DNA from: Methylococcales bacterium
Lineage (GTDB): Bacteria > Pseudomonadota > Gammaproteobacteria > Methylococcales > Methylomonadaceae
Direction: 5' to 3'
Length of the DNA: 49,690 nt
Assembly: GCA_026398895.1 (NCBI GenBank)
Contig: JAPLRZ010000029.1
Span: forward strand, 1-49,690
Part shown: in pieces, positions 34,059 through 43,534 of the stretch
Layout: each line of letters opens with the position of its first letter
Numbering within the stretch: position 1 is the stretch's first letter
Made by a program: the position numbers and the translations under genes
Notes under the pieces: model-generated
Databases searched by the model: none
What the model was told of the DNA's origin: nothing
What the model saw: the letters and a program-made list of their open reading frames with translations, nothing else

Positions 34059-34787
34059 ATGGTTCAAAGAATTCTGATTGTTGACGACGACGCTCGTCTT
34101 AGAAATTTAGTGTCGAGTTACCTTGAAAAACAAGGCTTTGAATCCCTTGTTGCGGCAGACAGTGTCGAAATGAAAAAACTACGCGAGCGTTTCGACTTCC
34201 ATCTTTTAGTGCTAGATGTGAATATGCCAGGAGAAAGTGGCTTAGCCATTTGTCAAAGACTGAGAGCTGAAGGGGATACAACGCCGATTATTATTCTTAC
34301 TGCGTGTAATGAAACCGTTGATCGCATCATCGGTTTAGAATTTGGTGCCGACGATTATCTGACCAAGCCTTTTGATCCACGAGAACTGCTTGCACGCATC
34401 AAAGCAGTGCTTCGTCGAACCCCTGATGTCATTTCTGACGCGAATGAAGCCAAAAACATCCAATTAAAATTTGGTCCTTTCCTGTTGGATGGACACAGCA
34501 GACAATTGTCATGCAATGGTCAACCCGTCGCACTAAGTTCGGATGAATTTACGTTATTAATGCTTCTAGCCAGCGCGCCGGGTAAGCCATTATCCCGAAA
34601 CCAATTGGCAAGCCAGATCAAAGGTAAGGGGGGTGACCAAACACCTGATCAACGTAATATTGATATGTTGATCTCACGTCTGCGTAAACGTTTGGAAGAT
34701 GATCCTACACAGCCGCGTTACATCAGTACTGTGCGATGTTTGGGCTATGCTTTTACTAACGACTCAATTCAATCGATAGACTCATGA
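34059..34787 (+). CDS. OmpR-family response regulator
   Basis: A 242-residue regulator. The receiver domain has the acidic cluster D9-D10-D11, phosphoacceptor D53 (LVLDVNMPGESG), T81 and K103 (DDYLTKPFDP). The winged-helix output domain spans about 135-235, with LSSDEFTLLMLLASAPGKPLSR and the recognition-helix end RNIDMLISRLRKRLEDDP. It closely resembles OmpR in layout. It is divergent from the pilin array, with a tandem-box operator between them, and translationally coupled to the kinase (ATGA overlap). Confidence 0.92.
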   Translation: MVQRILIVDDDARLRNLVSSYLEKQGFESLVAADSVEMKKLRERFDFHLLVLDVNMPGESGLAICQRLRAEGDTTPIIILTACNETVDRIIGLEFGADDYLTKPFDPRELLARIKAVLRRTPDVISDANEAKNIQLKFGPFLLDGHSRQLSCNGQPVALSSDEFTLLMLLASAPGKPLSRNQLASQIKGKGGDQTPDQRNIDMLISRLRKRLEDDPTQPRYISTVRCLGYAFTNDSIQSIDS

Positions 34788-36100
34788 ACCCTTGCTGGCA
34801 AAAGAGTTTTATTAGTCAAATCTGGCGACGGTTCGTGTTATTCGTGGTTAGCATACAACTCATTGTCATCGTCTTTTTTTATCTTGGAGGTGGTGTGATA
34901 GTCGGTACTCGGTTGGGAACCAGCGTGGCTACTTTACTAGACATCGTGGATGTCGTCTTTCGTCAAGACGATCCAGTCCTGTTGAAGCAGGTAGTTGAAG
35001 TGCTTGATAAAGATGCGGGCATTAAATTTCTGCCAAGTACTGCTGTAAAAGATGTTATTGATCTGCCACCGTACCCCGCCTTGCGTGTGTTTGCAAAAAC
35101 GGTTAACACTATATCGAATAAAAAAATCGTCATTAGCTATCAGAAGAATCCTTATCCCATATTGTGGCTACAAAAAAACGAACCCCCCGCTTTTGCCTTA
35201 GGCGTTCCATTCATCGGAAATCGCTTCTTCATAGTTTTTATAGCCTCGGCTTTTCTTATTATCTTTTTGGGGGCAATTTATATGGGGTGGTGGATTGCCA
35301 AGCGCATCAATCAACCACTGCTAAAACTCGCCAATGATGCCTTACAAATGGCGAATGACCCTGAAGCTGACGGAATAATTCTGGAACGGGGGAGTTTATC
35401 GGAAATTATCGTGCTTGCTGATTCATTAAATAAAATGCACGCGAATATTTATCGAATGATCAAAGAACACGAAGTTTTCTTGGCTGAAATTTCTCATGAC
35501 TTACGCACACCGTTAAGCCGTTTACGAGTAGCCTTGGAAATGCTTGATTCAGATTCACCAGAATTTGTAGACGGTATGAAAGAGGATATTGAAGAAATGA
35601 CTTCCATTTTGAAGCAAACGATAGAGCTGGCTCATATTAATCTCGAAGAAAATGGACAGTGGATTGAAGGTGATATTAATGAGCTTCTATCAGAGGTGCA
35701 TACTAAATATCAGCGTGCTGGCTTCTCATTAGGGTTGAATTTGGCACCTATGCCCAACATTAGATTTAGAAAAGTTGCATTAACCCGATTGCTTTACAAT
35801 TTGGTTGATAACGGTTTGAAATATGGTAATGGTTCAGTGTCTCTGATTTCTTATATGGATAATGATACGCCGACCCTATCCATCGTAAATAGTCACAAGA
35901 TATTGAATAACAACGATCAACTGAATTTATTTCAGGCATATAATAAACACGACATATCAATGAATAATGGGCTTGGTCTGCAAATTGTTGAACGCATTGC
36001 CCTAATGCACGGAATCACATTGAAAACCATCGAGAATACTGATGATGCGACCCGTCAGGTTAGTTTGAGCTTTACAGATCATCAATTAGTGATCGGTTAA
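34784..36100 (+). CDS. Sensor histidine kinase, EnvZ-like, with atypical ATP-binding domain
   Basis: 438 residues: a membrane helix at about 16-40, a periplasmic domain to about 145, a second helix at about 147-170, HAMP, and an H-box with H238 in LAEISHDLRTPLSRLRV. The ATP domain has the N box (YNLVDNGLKYGNG, N343) and a G2 box (NNGLGLQIVERI). The G1 box expected between them (D-x-G-x-G) is not recognisable; the aligned stretch reads LSIVNSHKILNNN, with no Asp or glycines. That could weaken kinase activity or leave phosphatase activity. It overlaps the regulator gene by 4 bases. Confidence 0.9.
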   Translation: MNPCWQKSFISQIWRRFVLFVVSIQLIVIVFFYLGGGVIVGTRLGTSVATLLDIVDVVFRQDDPVLLKQVVEVLDKDAGIKFLPSTAVKDVIDLPPYPALRVFAKTVNTISNKKIVISYQKNPYPILWLQKNEPPAFALGVPFIGNRFFIVFIASAFLIIFLGAIYMGWWIAKRINQPLLKLANDALQMANDPEADGIILERGSLSEIIVLADSLNKMHANIYRMIKEHEVFLAEISHDLRTPLSRLRVALEMLDSDSPEFVDGMKEDIEEMTSILKQTIELAHINLEENGQWIEGDINELLSEVHTKYQRAGFSLGLNLAPMPNIRFRKVALTRLLYNLVDNGLKYGNGSVSLISYMDNDTPTLSIVNSHKILNNNDQLNLFQAYNKHDISMNNGLGLQIVERIALMHGITLKTIENTDDATRQVSLSFTDHQLVIG

Positions 36101-36174
36101 GGTTCTGTCGCAAATATTTACAAAGACCAAGCCAAATTACCTGCAAGCAGATAATTATTGAAATATCAGGAAAG

Positions 36175-36828
36175 CTATTCAATTAGTGGTTTATTCAATA
36201 CCCATTTTAAACAATAAAAAATAACCACGATGCTAATAATAATCCAAATACTCCCCCATAATAGCGTCGTTCCGCCTGTATATTCTGCTAATAAATAAGC
36301 GTCTGATTGTAAATAACTGCGTGAAATAGTATCGCTATAAATATCTAATGGTGCGTACATCATGCTAGTTAAACCAATTAATCTAAGAGCGAAATCATTA
36401 TATTTTTCGGCTAAATAACGTGCCATTAATAACATTGCACCGCCTGATAATAAACCGAATAACCAACTAAAAATACTTCTGGATAAGACTAGGGTGATGA
36501 TGAGTATACTTATTCCTAAAACAGCCATAATCTCTTTGTCATAATGACTTTTTACACTCGCCATATAAATAATAACACCCCAAAGTAATGAGCCAATATA
36601 ACCTGCTGATAAAATAATAAATCTATTTCCACCTTGAGAAATAACATGACCACCTTGATCTTGATTAATCACCAATTCTTTAACCATTCCCCCTGTTAAT
36701 AAAGTTGCTATGGCATGAGAGGATTCATGAAAAAATACGACCAATAATTTTAATGGGTAGAGAATTGGATATTCCCAACCAATAATAATTAAGCCCAATA
36801 AAAAAATAAGATAGCTAAGTTGTCTCAT
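36175..36828 (-). CDS. M50B-like membrane metalloprotease family protein
   Basis: A 217-residue, largely hydrophobic protein with about six membrane segments. HESSHA in VVFFHESSHAIATLLTGG at about residue 34 fits the HExxH zinc motif of the M50B peptidase-like family. A second metal-ligand Asp is plausible in MMYAPLDIYSDTI. There is no PDZ domain, so it is not a site-2 protease of the RseP type. The substrate is unknown. It is separated from the kinase gene by 74 bases, convergent. Confidence 0.7.
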   Translation of the reverse strand: MRQLSYLIFLLGLIIIGWEYPILYPLKLLVVFFHESSHAIATLLTGGMVKELVINQDQGGHVISQGGNRFIILSAGYIGSLLWGVIIYMASVKSHYDKEIMAVLGISILIITLVLSRSIFSWLFGLLSGGAMLLMARYLAEKYNDFALRLIGLTSMMYAPLDIYSDTISRSYLQSDAYLLAEYTGGTTLLWGSIWIIISIVVIFYCLKWVLNKPLIE

Positions 36829-36901
36829 TAATTAGAATAATGGATGATGTAGGTAAAGTGGAGGGCGATTAAATCTGTAGCTTAGTGTAATTCTTCCTAA
36901 G

Positions 36902-36990
36902 CAAACCTGCGAGGTTTTAAAAACTTCGCAGGTTTATATACATACTGACTTTTTAGCAAAAGCTTAACATCCCTTCAAGGGATGTTAAGC
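36902..36990 (-). terminator. Two hairpins downstream of multicopper oxidase
   Basis: GCTTAACATCCCTT/AAGGGATGTTAAGC (36962-36989) is a perfect stem. Beyond it on the minus strand an imperfect AAACCTGCGAAG/GAGGTTT palindrome (36903-36935) is rich in A/T. The first lies 14 bases past the oxidase stop, so a termination or stabilising role is likely. Confidence 0.5.
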
Positions 36991-37003
36991 TTTGTTGTAA
37001 TTA

Positions 37004-38794
37004 CTATTTTTTTGTTCGTATGACCTTGTAGGGGCGCATCATTTCATTGTCTTCGTGATCGATGATATGGCAATGCCAAACATAGCCAGGACCTTTTGAT
37101 ACGTCAAACGGAAATTGAGCGTTAAGCACATTAGCTCGCGTATCAGTGGGTGCAAAACGAACGGCGATTCGAGTCACTTCACCAGGGTTCATTCTGATAG
37201 TATCCTTCCAGCCGTTTTCATTAGCATCGGGTGGCTGAGGTTGACCAAGAAGATAAGGAGTAACCTCTGGATTAGGCTGAAGAACTGGATCTATTTTATC
37301 ATAAACAGACTGATATGAATCTACGTCAAATGCTTGCCGACTAAGCAATTGAAAAGGCACTAAATGCAAGTGTATTGGATGAGTATCAGCTGTTAAGTTG
37401 ACGATTTCCCAAATTTCGGTAGCACCTTCCTTTGGGGTTTCAGTGATAGGTGCGCTAAATTCCTTGCCATTTACCAATACTTTCAGTGGACCGCCTGCAC
37501 CTTGTACTTCGTTAAGCGTCAAGGTTCTTGTGGTTACCTTTGCAGGTGCTACCTTGGTTAAGCGAACAATGGGATTATCAGCTCTCAGCGAAGGTGTTGG
37601 TATCTTGGCAGGATTGAACGTTTTATCCGCCTTGGTCACACTGATGCCTACCCGAAATTTCATAATCTGCCCTGTTGTATCAGGAATAGGCGCGTCACCA
37701 TCTGGAAAGGGTGCTTTAGCTTTATCTGTATTATTGAGAATAAATTCAGTGCCTACCGCGCTGGAAAAATCCACAATTACGTCTGCGCGTTCACCAGGAG
37801 CCAATGTTAATTCGGAAACCTTTACTGGTTTATCCAACAGACCTGCATCGGTACCGATCTGCCAGAAGGGCAGTCCATTTGGGAAGTTCAAGGTATAGAA
37901 ACGGGCATTTGAGCCGTTTAGCAGGTGGAAACGGTAGCGACGTGGTTCGACATCAAGATAAGGCCATGTCTTGCCATTAACTACGATAGTATCACCAAAA
38001 AATTCTGGTATCCAGAACGGGTGAATACCTGAGTTGACACCATCGCTTGGAAACACTAATTGTCCATTCACATCAAATGACTTATCCTGAATGACGATTT
38101 CCCGTTCATATTTCGGATCGTCTTTAGAATTTCCTGCTAACTTGAGTGACTTTTCAAAATCATCGCGCAATAGATAGAAACCTGCCAAACCAGCATATAC
38201 ATTTAGCCGAGTCACCCCCATAGTATGGTCATGATACCAAAGTGTTGCAGCTTCTTGATCGTTAAGATATTTATATTTCTTGCCTAGGGGGGATGTGTCG
38301 GATGTAAACCAGTCCTCAGGATGACCATCTGAGTCAGATGAAACCATCGCACCATGCAGGTGAGTAACCATCGGAACTGGACCAGTGTAAGGAGGAGGAA
38401 TATTAAGCGACACCATCATTCCAAGTGGATTTGCCCAGTTCAGAGTCTGATCCACAGAAAGAACGGTGTTGTAAAGCGTGGTATTGGCTTCAGTCAGCTT
38501 ATTTATCCAGTTAACGGTTGTCGTTTCTCCTCGTTTTACGTCAATGGTGGGCCCTGGATAAGTACCATTGTATCCCCACACTACGGTTGGGCTAAAGCCT
38601 GAGGGTAAAACTTGTTGCGCAAATTCTGATGCGGTAATTGTCAGCTTGCCTGCCGTCAGTTTGTTGGGCATCGGCAGTGGATCTTTGTATTTGGGTATGG
38701 TAAGAGGATTAAGGGGTAACGCAGCTTGCACGCTTCCCACCGCAGCTAGCAAGCAAATACTTGCTACTATGTTGATGTTTGATTTAGTTTTCAT
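37004..38794 (-). CDS. Multicopper oxidase (CotA/bilirubin-oxidase-like)
   Basis: A 596-residue exported three-cupredoxin-domain oxidase. ATG 38794 opens a signal peptide (INIVASICLLAAVGSVQAA); two GTG codons upstream are in frame. The copper ligands are all visible: HLHG and WYHDHTMG (trinuclear site), HPIHLH, and HCHIIDHEDNEMM with the type 1 Cys-His and an axial Met. Likely activity is oxidation of metals, phenols or bilirubin-like compounds with oxygen reduction to water. There is no twin-arginine motif, so Sec export is expected. GAGAGG lies about 12 bases upstream of the start. Confidence 0.9.
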   Translation of the reverse strand: MKTKSNINIVASICLLAAVGSVQAALPLNPLTIPKYKDPLPMPNKLTAGKLTITASEFAQQVLPSGFSPTVVWGYNGTYPGPTIDVKRGETTTVNWINKLTEANTTLYNTVLSVDQTLNWANPLGMMVSLNIPPPYTGPVPMVTHLHGAMVSSDSDGHPEDWFTSDTSPLGKKYKYLNDQEAATLWYHDHTMGVTRLNVYAGLAGFYLLRDDFEKSLKLAGNSKDDPKYEREIVIQDKSFDVNGQLVFPSDGVNSGIHPFWIPEFFGDTIVVNGKTWPYLDVEPRRYRFHLLNGSNARFYTLNFPNGLPFWQIGTDAGLLDKPVKVSELTLAPGERADVIVDFSSAVGTEFILNNTDKAKAPFPDGDAPIPDTTGQIMKFRVGISVTKADKTFNPAKIPTPSLRADNPIVRLTKVAPAKVTTRTLTLNEVQGAGGPLKVLVNGKEFSAPITETPKEGATEIWEIVNLTADTHPIHLHLVPFQLLSRQAFDVDSYQSVYDKIDPVLQPNPEVTPYLLGQPQPPDANENGWKDTIRMNPGEVTRIAVRFAPTDTRANVLNAQFPFDVSKGPGYVWHCHIIDHEDNEMMRPYKVIRTKK

Positions 38795-39480
38795 AGTGTT
38801 CACGACCTCTCTTTTAAACACTTTGGGTCACGGTCAAAGGTTTTATTAGTTTAAATCAGTGGCAAATGTAGTGCCTAGACTAGAAGACGGACGGAGTGCT
38901 TCTCACCGAAAAACCAATGAGTTGTAGCTATTGTTTTAAATAGTTCAGTCAATAACTGATTCAGAGTTTAGCAACAGTTACGCTATGACCACAATAGAAA
39001 GATCATACACTTTTGGCTTTTTTTTTTGATTGGGGATATGATTTTAACTAATTGAAATATAAGTAAAAAATATAAAAATTTGGTTTTTGTAAAATTTGTA
39101 TATTTAAAAATAGAAAATACACCTAAATACATGATAAAAATCAAGGCTCTAATAACCTGAGTTTTTCATACATAAACCGTCCACGAAAGTACGAAAAAAG
39201 TAGATGAAAATATGGGTAGAATGCCGTGAAACTTATTATTTACAATTTTTTATTGAGGGATAAAAAAACCTGCTCACCTTACTGTATCATTAAGCTATTC
39301 ATTTGATCCGCATCGAAACATTAAGAAATAACATCCGCAATCCAAAATACCTGATAACTTTTACACGCTTACTAAGTAGGCGAGTATATTTATTTTAACA
39401 TTCACGATGAAGTTCAATAGCTTTAGCTATTGGCGGTAAACAGCTAAAGCTGTTTTACTCCTGACTTAGACAATAAATTT
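38795..39480. other. Long AT-rich intergenic region
   Basis: 686 bases between the divergent oxidase and SDR genes. No coding sequence was found. It contains a CCACGAAAGTACGAAAA half-repeat near 39181 and branched repeat class C copy 4 near its right end. The long AT-rich tract around 39010-39130 could hold regulatory sites, but none can be assigned. Confidence 0.5.
39411..39463. repeat. Branched repeat class C, copy 4
   Basis: GAAGT/ACTCC outer stem (one mismatch), with AATAGC-TTTA-GCTATT and AACAGC-TAAA-GCTGTT unchanged. It is preceded by AAGTAGGCGAGTATATTTA and TTTTAACATTCACGAT, so the unit is longer than the core. It ends 17 bases before the SDR start. Confidence 0.8.
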
Positions 39481-40320
39481 ATGGCAAATATTTTAATCAT
39501 TGGTTGCGGTGCTATCGGCACAGAGCTGGCACGGGATTTAATTAATCAGGGTCACACTGTTACGGGGGTAAAACGTAATCCGCCGCAGAATGAGTCTGGT
39601 ATTTTTTATGTTGGTGCGGATATAAGCATTGCCATTGAGCTTGAAAAACTGACTACCCACTTTGACCAGCTATTTTTTATTGTGTCCGCTGATGGGCGGA
39701 CTGAACAAAGCTATCGTCAGGTTTATGAAATCGGTTTAAACAATGTGCTGGCTAAATTTGCGTCTGTGCCGTGGATTTTCGTCTCATCAACCAGTGTTTA
39801 TGGGCAGTCACAGGGCGAATGGGTGGATGAAGACTCTAATACGCAAGCGGATAATCTCAACAGCCAACTTATTAGGCAAGCAGAACAGCGAGTCATCGCG
39901 CTAAACCCAAAAAATACCGTGGTGCGTTTTTCAGGCATTTATGGGGCAGGGCGTGAATACTTGTTAAACAGGGCAAAACAAAGTCCTGTTATTCAACAAA
40001 CACCGCCAACTTTTACTAATCGTATTCATCAAGAAGATTGTGTGCAGGTATTAGCCTTTTTGCTGAAAAAAAAACTAGCAGATAGTCCTTTAGCGCACTA
40101 TTATTTAGCCAGTGACGATGATCCTGCACCGAGTTATGACGTAATGTTATGGCTTGCACAACAACTAAACTGCCCCGCACCGACCATTAAACCTATTGAT
40201 AGCAATGATACGATGAATAAACGTTGTAATAACCAGCGTCTAAAAACCTTGGGTTATGTATTTATATATCCTAGTTATAAAGACGGTTATACTAAATTAA
40301 TTAAATCGTTATACCATTAG
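39481..40320 (+). CDS. NAD(P)-dependent epimerase/dehydratase-like SDR protein
   Basis: A 279-residue extended-SDR protein of the YeeZ type. The Rossmann dinucleotide site is LIIGCGAIGTELARDL at about 5-20. The catalytic region reads WIFVSSTSVYGQSQGEWVDE (Ser-Tyr), and the substrate end VVRFSGIYGAGREYLL. A lysine in the usual YxxxK position is missing, as in YeeZ relatives. The substrate is unknown. It stands alone, with no good ribosome-binding site; the class C repeat lies directly upstream. Confidence 0.78.
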   Translation: MANILIIGCGAIGTELARDLINQGHTVTGVKRNPPQNESGIFYVGADISIAIELEKLTTHFDQLFFIVSADGRTEQSYRQVYEIGLNNVLAKFASVPWIFVSSTSVYGQSQGEWVDEDSNTQADNLNSQLIRQAEQRVIALNPKNTVVRFSGIYGAGREYLLNRAKQSPVIQQTPPTFTNRIHQEDCVQVLAFLLKKKLADSPLAHYYLASDDDPAPSYDVMLWLAQQLNCPAPTIKPIDSNDTMNKRCNNQRLKTLGYVFIYPSYKDGYTKLIKSLYH

Positions 40321-40396
40321 AAATGTCCATTACTTACACTTTTTGTCTAATAATATCAATCTATTAGGTGGTAAAAAGTGGATTAGCAATCATTGT

Positions 40397-40420
40397 GTGG
40401 ACGTGACAAATCGCGTCCAC
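40397..40420. repeat. GTGGACG/CGTCCAC hairpin
   Basis: A 7-bp stem with a 10-base loop, between the SDR gene and radA, without a T-run. Confidence 0.4.
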
Positions 40421-40452
40421 CTTGTGTCGTATTACACACACTTAAAACTATC

Positions 40453-41829
40453 ATGATTAAAAAAACTAAAACTGCCTTTGTTTGTGAGCAATGCGGCGCG
40501 GATTACCCCCGCTGGAACGGACAATGCACCAGTTGCGGCGAATGGAACACCATCAAAGAAATCCGCTTAGCTCCCGCAGGTAGCGAACGCCATCATCGTG
40601 CAGTAGGTTATGCAGGCTCTCGTTCTGAAGTTAAATTACTCTCCGATGTCAATTTACTGCAAGCGGAACGCATTTCTACTGGCATCGGCGAATTTGATCG
40701 GGTATTAGGTGGTGGCATTGTTAGCGGCAGCGTGGTACTCATTGGCGGCGCACCAGGTGCAGGAAAAAGTACTCTATTATTACAAGCCATCGCGGGTATC
40801 GCTGAACGTGGCGTTAGTGTGTTATATGTGTCGGGTGAAGAGTCATTACAACAAATTGCCGAACGAGCGCATCGTTTAAAATTGCCTGCGAATAAAATTA
40901 TGATGTTGGCAGAAACCTCGGTGCAACGGATATGCGATACCTTAGATACAGTTCAACCGCAAATTTTAGTCATTGATTCCATTCAAGTTATGCACACTCA
41001 AGACACCGAATCTGCGCCTGGTTCGGTGTCTCAAGTGCGTGAATCTGCCAGTTACCTTACTCAATATGCCAAAAAAAATAATGTGTCTATTTTCATGGTG
41101 GGTCATGTCACTAAAGATCAATCTCTAGCAGGCCCGATGACTTTAAGTCATATCGTCGATACCCAAGTCATGTTAGGGTCTACTGACGATTCACGCTTTC
41201 GTGTACTAAGAGCCGATAAAAACCGCTTTGGTAGCGTCGGTGAATTGGGCTTTTTTGCGATGGATAACACAGGTTTAAAAGAAGTTAAAAACCCTTCTGC
41301 GATGTTTTTAAACCGTGCTGAAAAACCGTCTTCGGGTAGTGTAGTCACGGTGTTATGGGAAGGTACTCGCCCGTTATTGGTAGAAATTCAAGCCTTAGTG
41401 ACCGATTGTCAATATGGCAATCCACGCCGTTTAGCGGTCGGTTTCGACCAAAATCGTTTGGCTATGTTGCTGGCAGTATTATCACGCCACGCAGGCATTA
41501 TCACCGCCCAAGATGAAATTTATGCCAACGTAGTCGGCGGTATTAGAATCAATGAAACCAGCTCTGATTTAGCCATTGTTGTTGGCGTAGTTTCCAGTTT
41601 ACGCGATAAAATTATTCCACCCGATGTATTATTTTTTGGCGAAATTGGCTTAAGTGGCGAAATTCGTCCTGTCGCAAATGGTCATGCCCGTTTAAATGAC
41701 GCAGCAAAACATGGCTTTAAAAAAGCGATTATTCCTAAAGCCAACGCACCAAAAACACCGATTAAAGGCTTGGAAATTCACCCAGTCACCACCTTATCGG
41801 AAGCACTAGATATTGTTTCTGATTTATAG
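40453..41829 (+). CDS. radA: DNA repair protein RadA
   Basis: 458 residues; a branch-migration ATPase in recombination. Start ATG 40453 gives MIKKTKTAFVCEQCGADYPRW, the proper N-terminus with the zinc finger CxxC...CxxC (CEQCG...CTSCG). The RecA-like core has Walker A GGAPGAGKST, Walker B ILVIDSIQVM and the RadA-specific KNRFG motif in RADKNRFGSVGE. The C-terminal Lon-like domain ends IHPVTTLSEALDIVSDL. The gene is followed immediately by a composite palindromic element. Confidence 0.95.
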   Translation: MIKKTKTAFVCEQCGADYPRWNGQCTSCGEWNTIKEIRLAPAGSERHHRAVGYAGSRSEVKLLSDVNLLQAERISTGIGEFDRVLGGGIVSGSVVLIGGAPGAGKSTLLLQAIAGIAERGVSVLYVSGEESLQQIAERAHRLKLPANKIMMLAETSVQRICDTLDTVQPQILVIDSIQVMHTQDTESAPGSVSQVRESASYLTQYAKKNNVSIFMVGHVTKDQSLAGPMTLSHIVDTQVMLGSTDDSRFRVLRADKNRFGSVGELGFFAMDNTGLKEVKNPSAMFLNRAEKPSSGSVVTVLWEGTRPLLVEIQALVTDCQYGNPRRLAVGFDQNRLAMLLAVLSRHAGIITAQDEIYANVVGGIRINETSSDLAIVVGVVSSLRDKIIPPDVLFFGEIGLSGEIRPVANGHARLNDAAKHGFKKAIIPKANAPKTPIKGLEIHPVTTLSEALDIVSDL

Positions 41830-41830
41830 A

Positions 41831-41949
41831 GCTAACGCACAATAAAATGATACCGTTCGTGGTGAGCTGTGAGCTTGTCGAACAGTCGAACCACATTCAC
41901 ACTTCGACAAGCTCAGTGCGAACGGTTTTGTAATCATTTTATTGATAAC
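41831..41949. repeat. Composite REP/MITE-like element, copy 2
   Basis: It begins GCTAACGCACAATAAAATGAT, 1 base after the radA stop, and ends ATCATTTTATTGATAAC. Its reverse complement matches 32396-32541 almost base for base, except for a missing internal TGTCGAAGCC-type arm. Being next to a stop codon, it could fold into a terminator in the radA message. Confidence 0.75.
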
Positions 41950-41978
41950 ATTTACCCATTACTTACCATGAGAAAACT

Positions 41979-42806
41979 ATGGAACTTATTTTAATTATTA
42001 ACACAATTATTCTTGGCATTGTTGAAGGCTTAACCGAATTCTTACCTATTTCCAGCACGGGACATTTAATATTGGCGGGTGACTTATTAAATTTTAATAC
42101 TGAAAAAGGCAAGTTATTCGAAGTCGTTATTCAAGTCGGGGCAATTTTTGCCGTGTGTTGGGAATATCGAGTAAAAATAACTGCGGTATTAGCAGGTTTA
42201 TTAAAAGGTGAAAAATCTGCGCAAAAATTTACCCTCAATCTAATAGTAGCCTTTATGCCCTTGGCCGTATTAGGCTTATTATTTGGTAAACTAATTAAAG
42301 CAGTATTATTTAAACCGATACCTGTGGCATTAGCGTTTATTATTGGGGCATTTATTATTATCTGGGCAGAAAAACGTGAACATAAAATTCGAGTTTTTGA
42401 AATTGATGATTTAAGTCTATTGGATGCTTTAAAACTAGGGATAGCCCAAGCGTTTGCTTTAATTCCAGGAACGTCACGCTCAGGCGCGACTATTATTGGT
42501 GGATTATTCTTTGGCTTATCGCGTAAAGCTGCCACTGAATTTTCTTTTTTTCTCGCCATTCCCACCTTATTTATTGCCAGTCTTTATGATTTATATAAAC
42601 ACCGTGAGATATTAGAATGGGCAGTAGACGCACCTTATTTTGCAGTGGGCATGATAGCCGCATTTTTTAGTGCCATGTTAGCCATTAAAGGTTTATTACG
42701 TTATATTAGTAACCACGATTTTATTATTTTTGCGTGGTATCGCATAATATTTGGCTTGGTGGTAATCGGTACAGCCTATAGCGGTTTAGTGAACTGGACG
42801 GCTTAG
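41979..42806 (+). CDS. uppP: Undecaprenyl-diphosphate phosphatase
   Basis: A 275-residue inner-membrane enzyme that recycles the lipid carrier for peptidoglycan and polysaccharides. Family motifs are [18 protein letters not shown] (Glu-rich motif) at about 13-30 and the [13 protein letters not shown] box at about 163-175, with seven or so membrane segments. Overexpression of such genes gives bacitracin resistance (bacA). It is followed by an intrinsic terminator. Confidence 0.95.
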   Translation: MELILIINTIILGIVEGLTEFLPISSTGHLILAGDLLNFNTEKGKLFEVVIQVGAIFAVCWEYRVKITAVLAGLLKGEKSAQKFTLNLIVAFMPLAVLGLLFGKLIKAVLFKPIPVALAFIIGAFIIIWAEKREHKIRVFEIDDLSLLDALKLGIAQAFALIPGTSRSGATIIGGLFFGLSRKAATEFSFFLAIPTLFIASLYDLYKHREILEWAVDAPYFAVGMIAAFFSAMLAIKGLLRYISNHDFIIFAWYRIIFGLVVIGTAYSGLVNWTA

Positions 42807-42815
42807 ATTTTGTAG

Positions 42816-42845
42816 GGTGGGCAACGCTTTTTTGCCCACCTTTTT
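42816..42845 (+). terminator. Intrinsic terminator of uppP
   Basis: GGTGGGCAA pairs with TTGCCCACC around a 7-base loop, followed by TTTTT. It lies 9 bases after the uppP stop, in the convergent gap with ccmB. Confidence 0.85.
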
Positions 42846-42850
42846 GTTGA

Positions 42851-43525
42851 TTAATTAATACTCATCTTTAATGCCGCTGCGGTAGGCCATGGAGCTAATA
42901 CTAAACTCATGATTAAAATTGAAATCAAAATATTAATTTGCGCATGAATAGGTAGACCACTACTTGCCATTTCTACCGCGTTACTAGCAAAAATTAATAC
43001 GGGTACATATAACGGCAATACTAATAATGATAATATCATGCCACCGCGCCGCAAACCCACGGTAAGCGCGACACCAATTGCACCGATTAAACTGAGTACA
43101 GGTGTACCTAATAATAGTGTTAATAATAAAACCCCAATCGCATGATTAGGCATACCTAAAAACACCGCTAATAAGGGTGCGACAATTAATAACGGTAAGC
43201 CTGTCACTAACCAATGAGCAATTATTTTACCCAATACTAACACCGAGGCAGGATGTGGACTTAATAAAATCTGCTCTAAACAACCATCATCAAAATCAGA
43301 GCGAAATAAACTATCCAAGGATAACATCGCGGCTAATAATGCAGATACCCAGATAATACCCGATGCAATCGCTTGTAATAAATGCGGCTGTGCGCCAATA
43401 CCTAATGGAAATAAGGTAATAACTAGCACAAAAAATAATAATGGATTAGCAATTTCAGCGCGGCGGCGTAAAGCCAGCACTAAATCGCGGCGAATAATGG
43501 CAAAAAAAGCATGAGATAAAGTCAT
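42851..43525 (-). CDS. ccmB: Heme exporter membrane protein CcmB
   Basis: A 224-residue membrane subunit of the CcmABCD system for cytochrome c maturation. It has six hydrophobic segments and the characteristic N-terminus FFAIIRRDLVLALRRRAE, then LDSLFRSDFDDGCLEQILLSP and PVLSLIGAIGVALTVGLRRG. It is usually located between ccmA and ccmC; here it stands apart, 9 bases behind an AI-2E family permease and convergent with uppP. The partner genes must be elsewhere. Confidence 0.9.
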   Translation of the reverse strand: MTLSHAFFAIIRRDLVLALRRRAEIANPLLFFVLVITLFPLGIGAQPHLLQAIASGIIWVSALLAAMLSLDSLFRSDFDDGCLEQILLSPHPASVLVLGKIIAHWLVTGLPLLIVAPLLAVFLGMPNHAIGVLLLTLLLGTPVLSLIGAIGVALTVGLRRGGMILSLLVLPLYVPVLIFASNAVEMASSGLPIHAQINILISILIMSLVLAPWPTAAALKMSIN

Positions 43526-43534
43526 TATAAATTA

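Noticed and set aside
37115..38849. Several plus-strand frames opposite the multicopper oxidase
   Set aside because: All lie antisense to a gene with complete copper motifs and show no independent coding signs.
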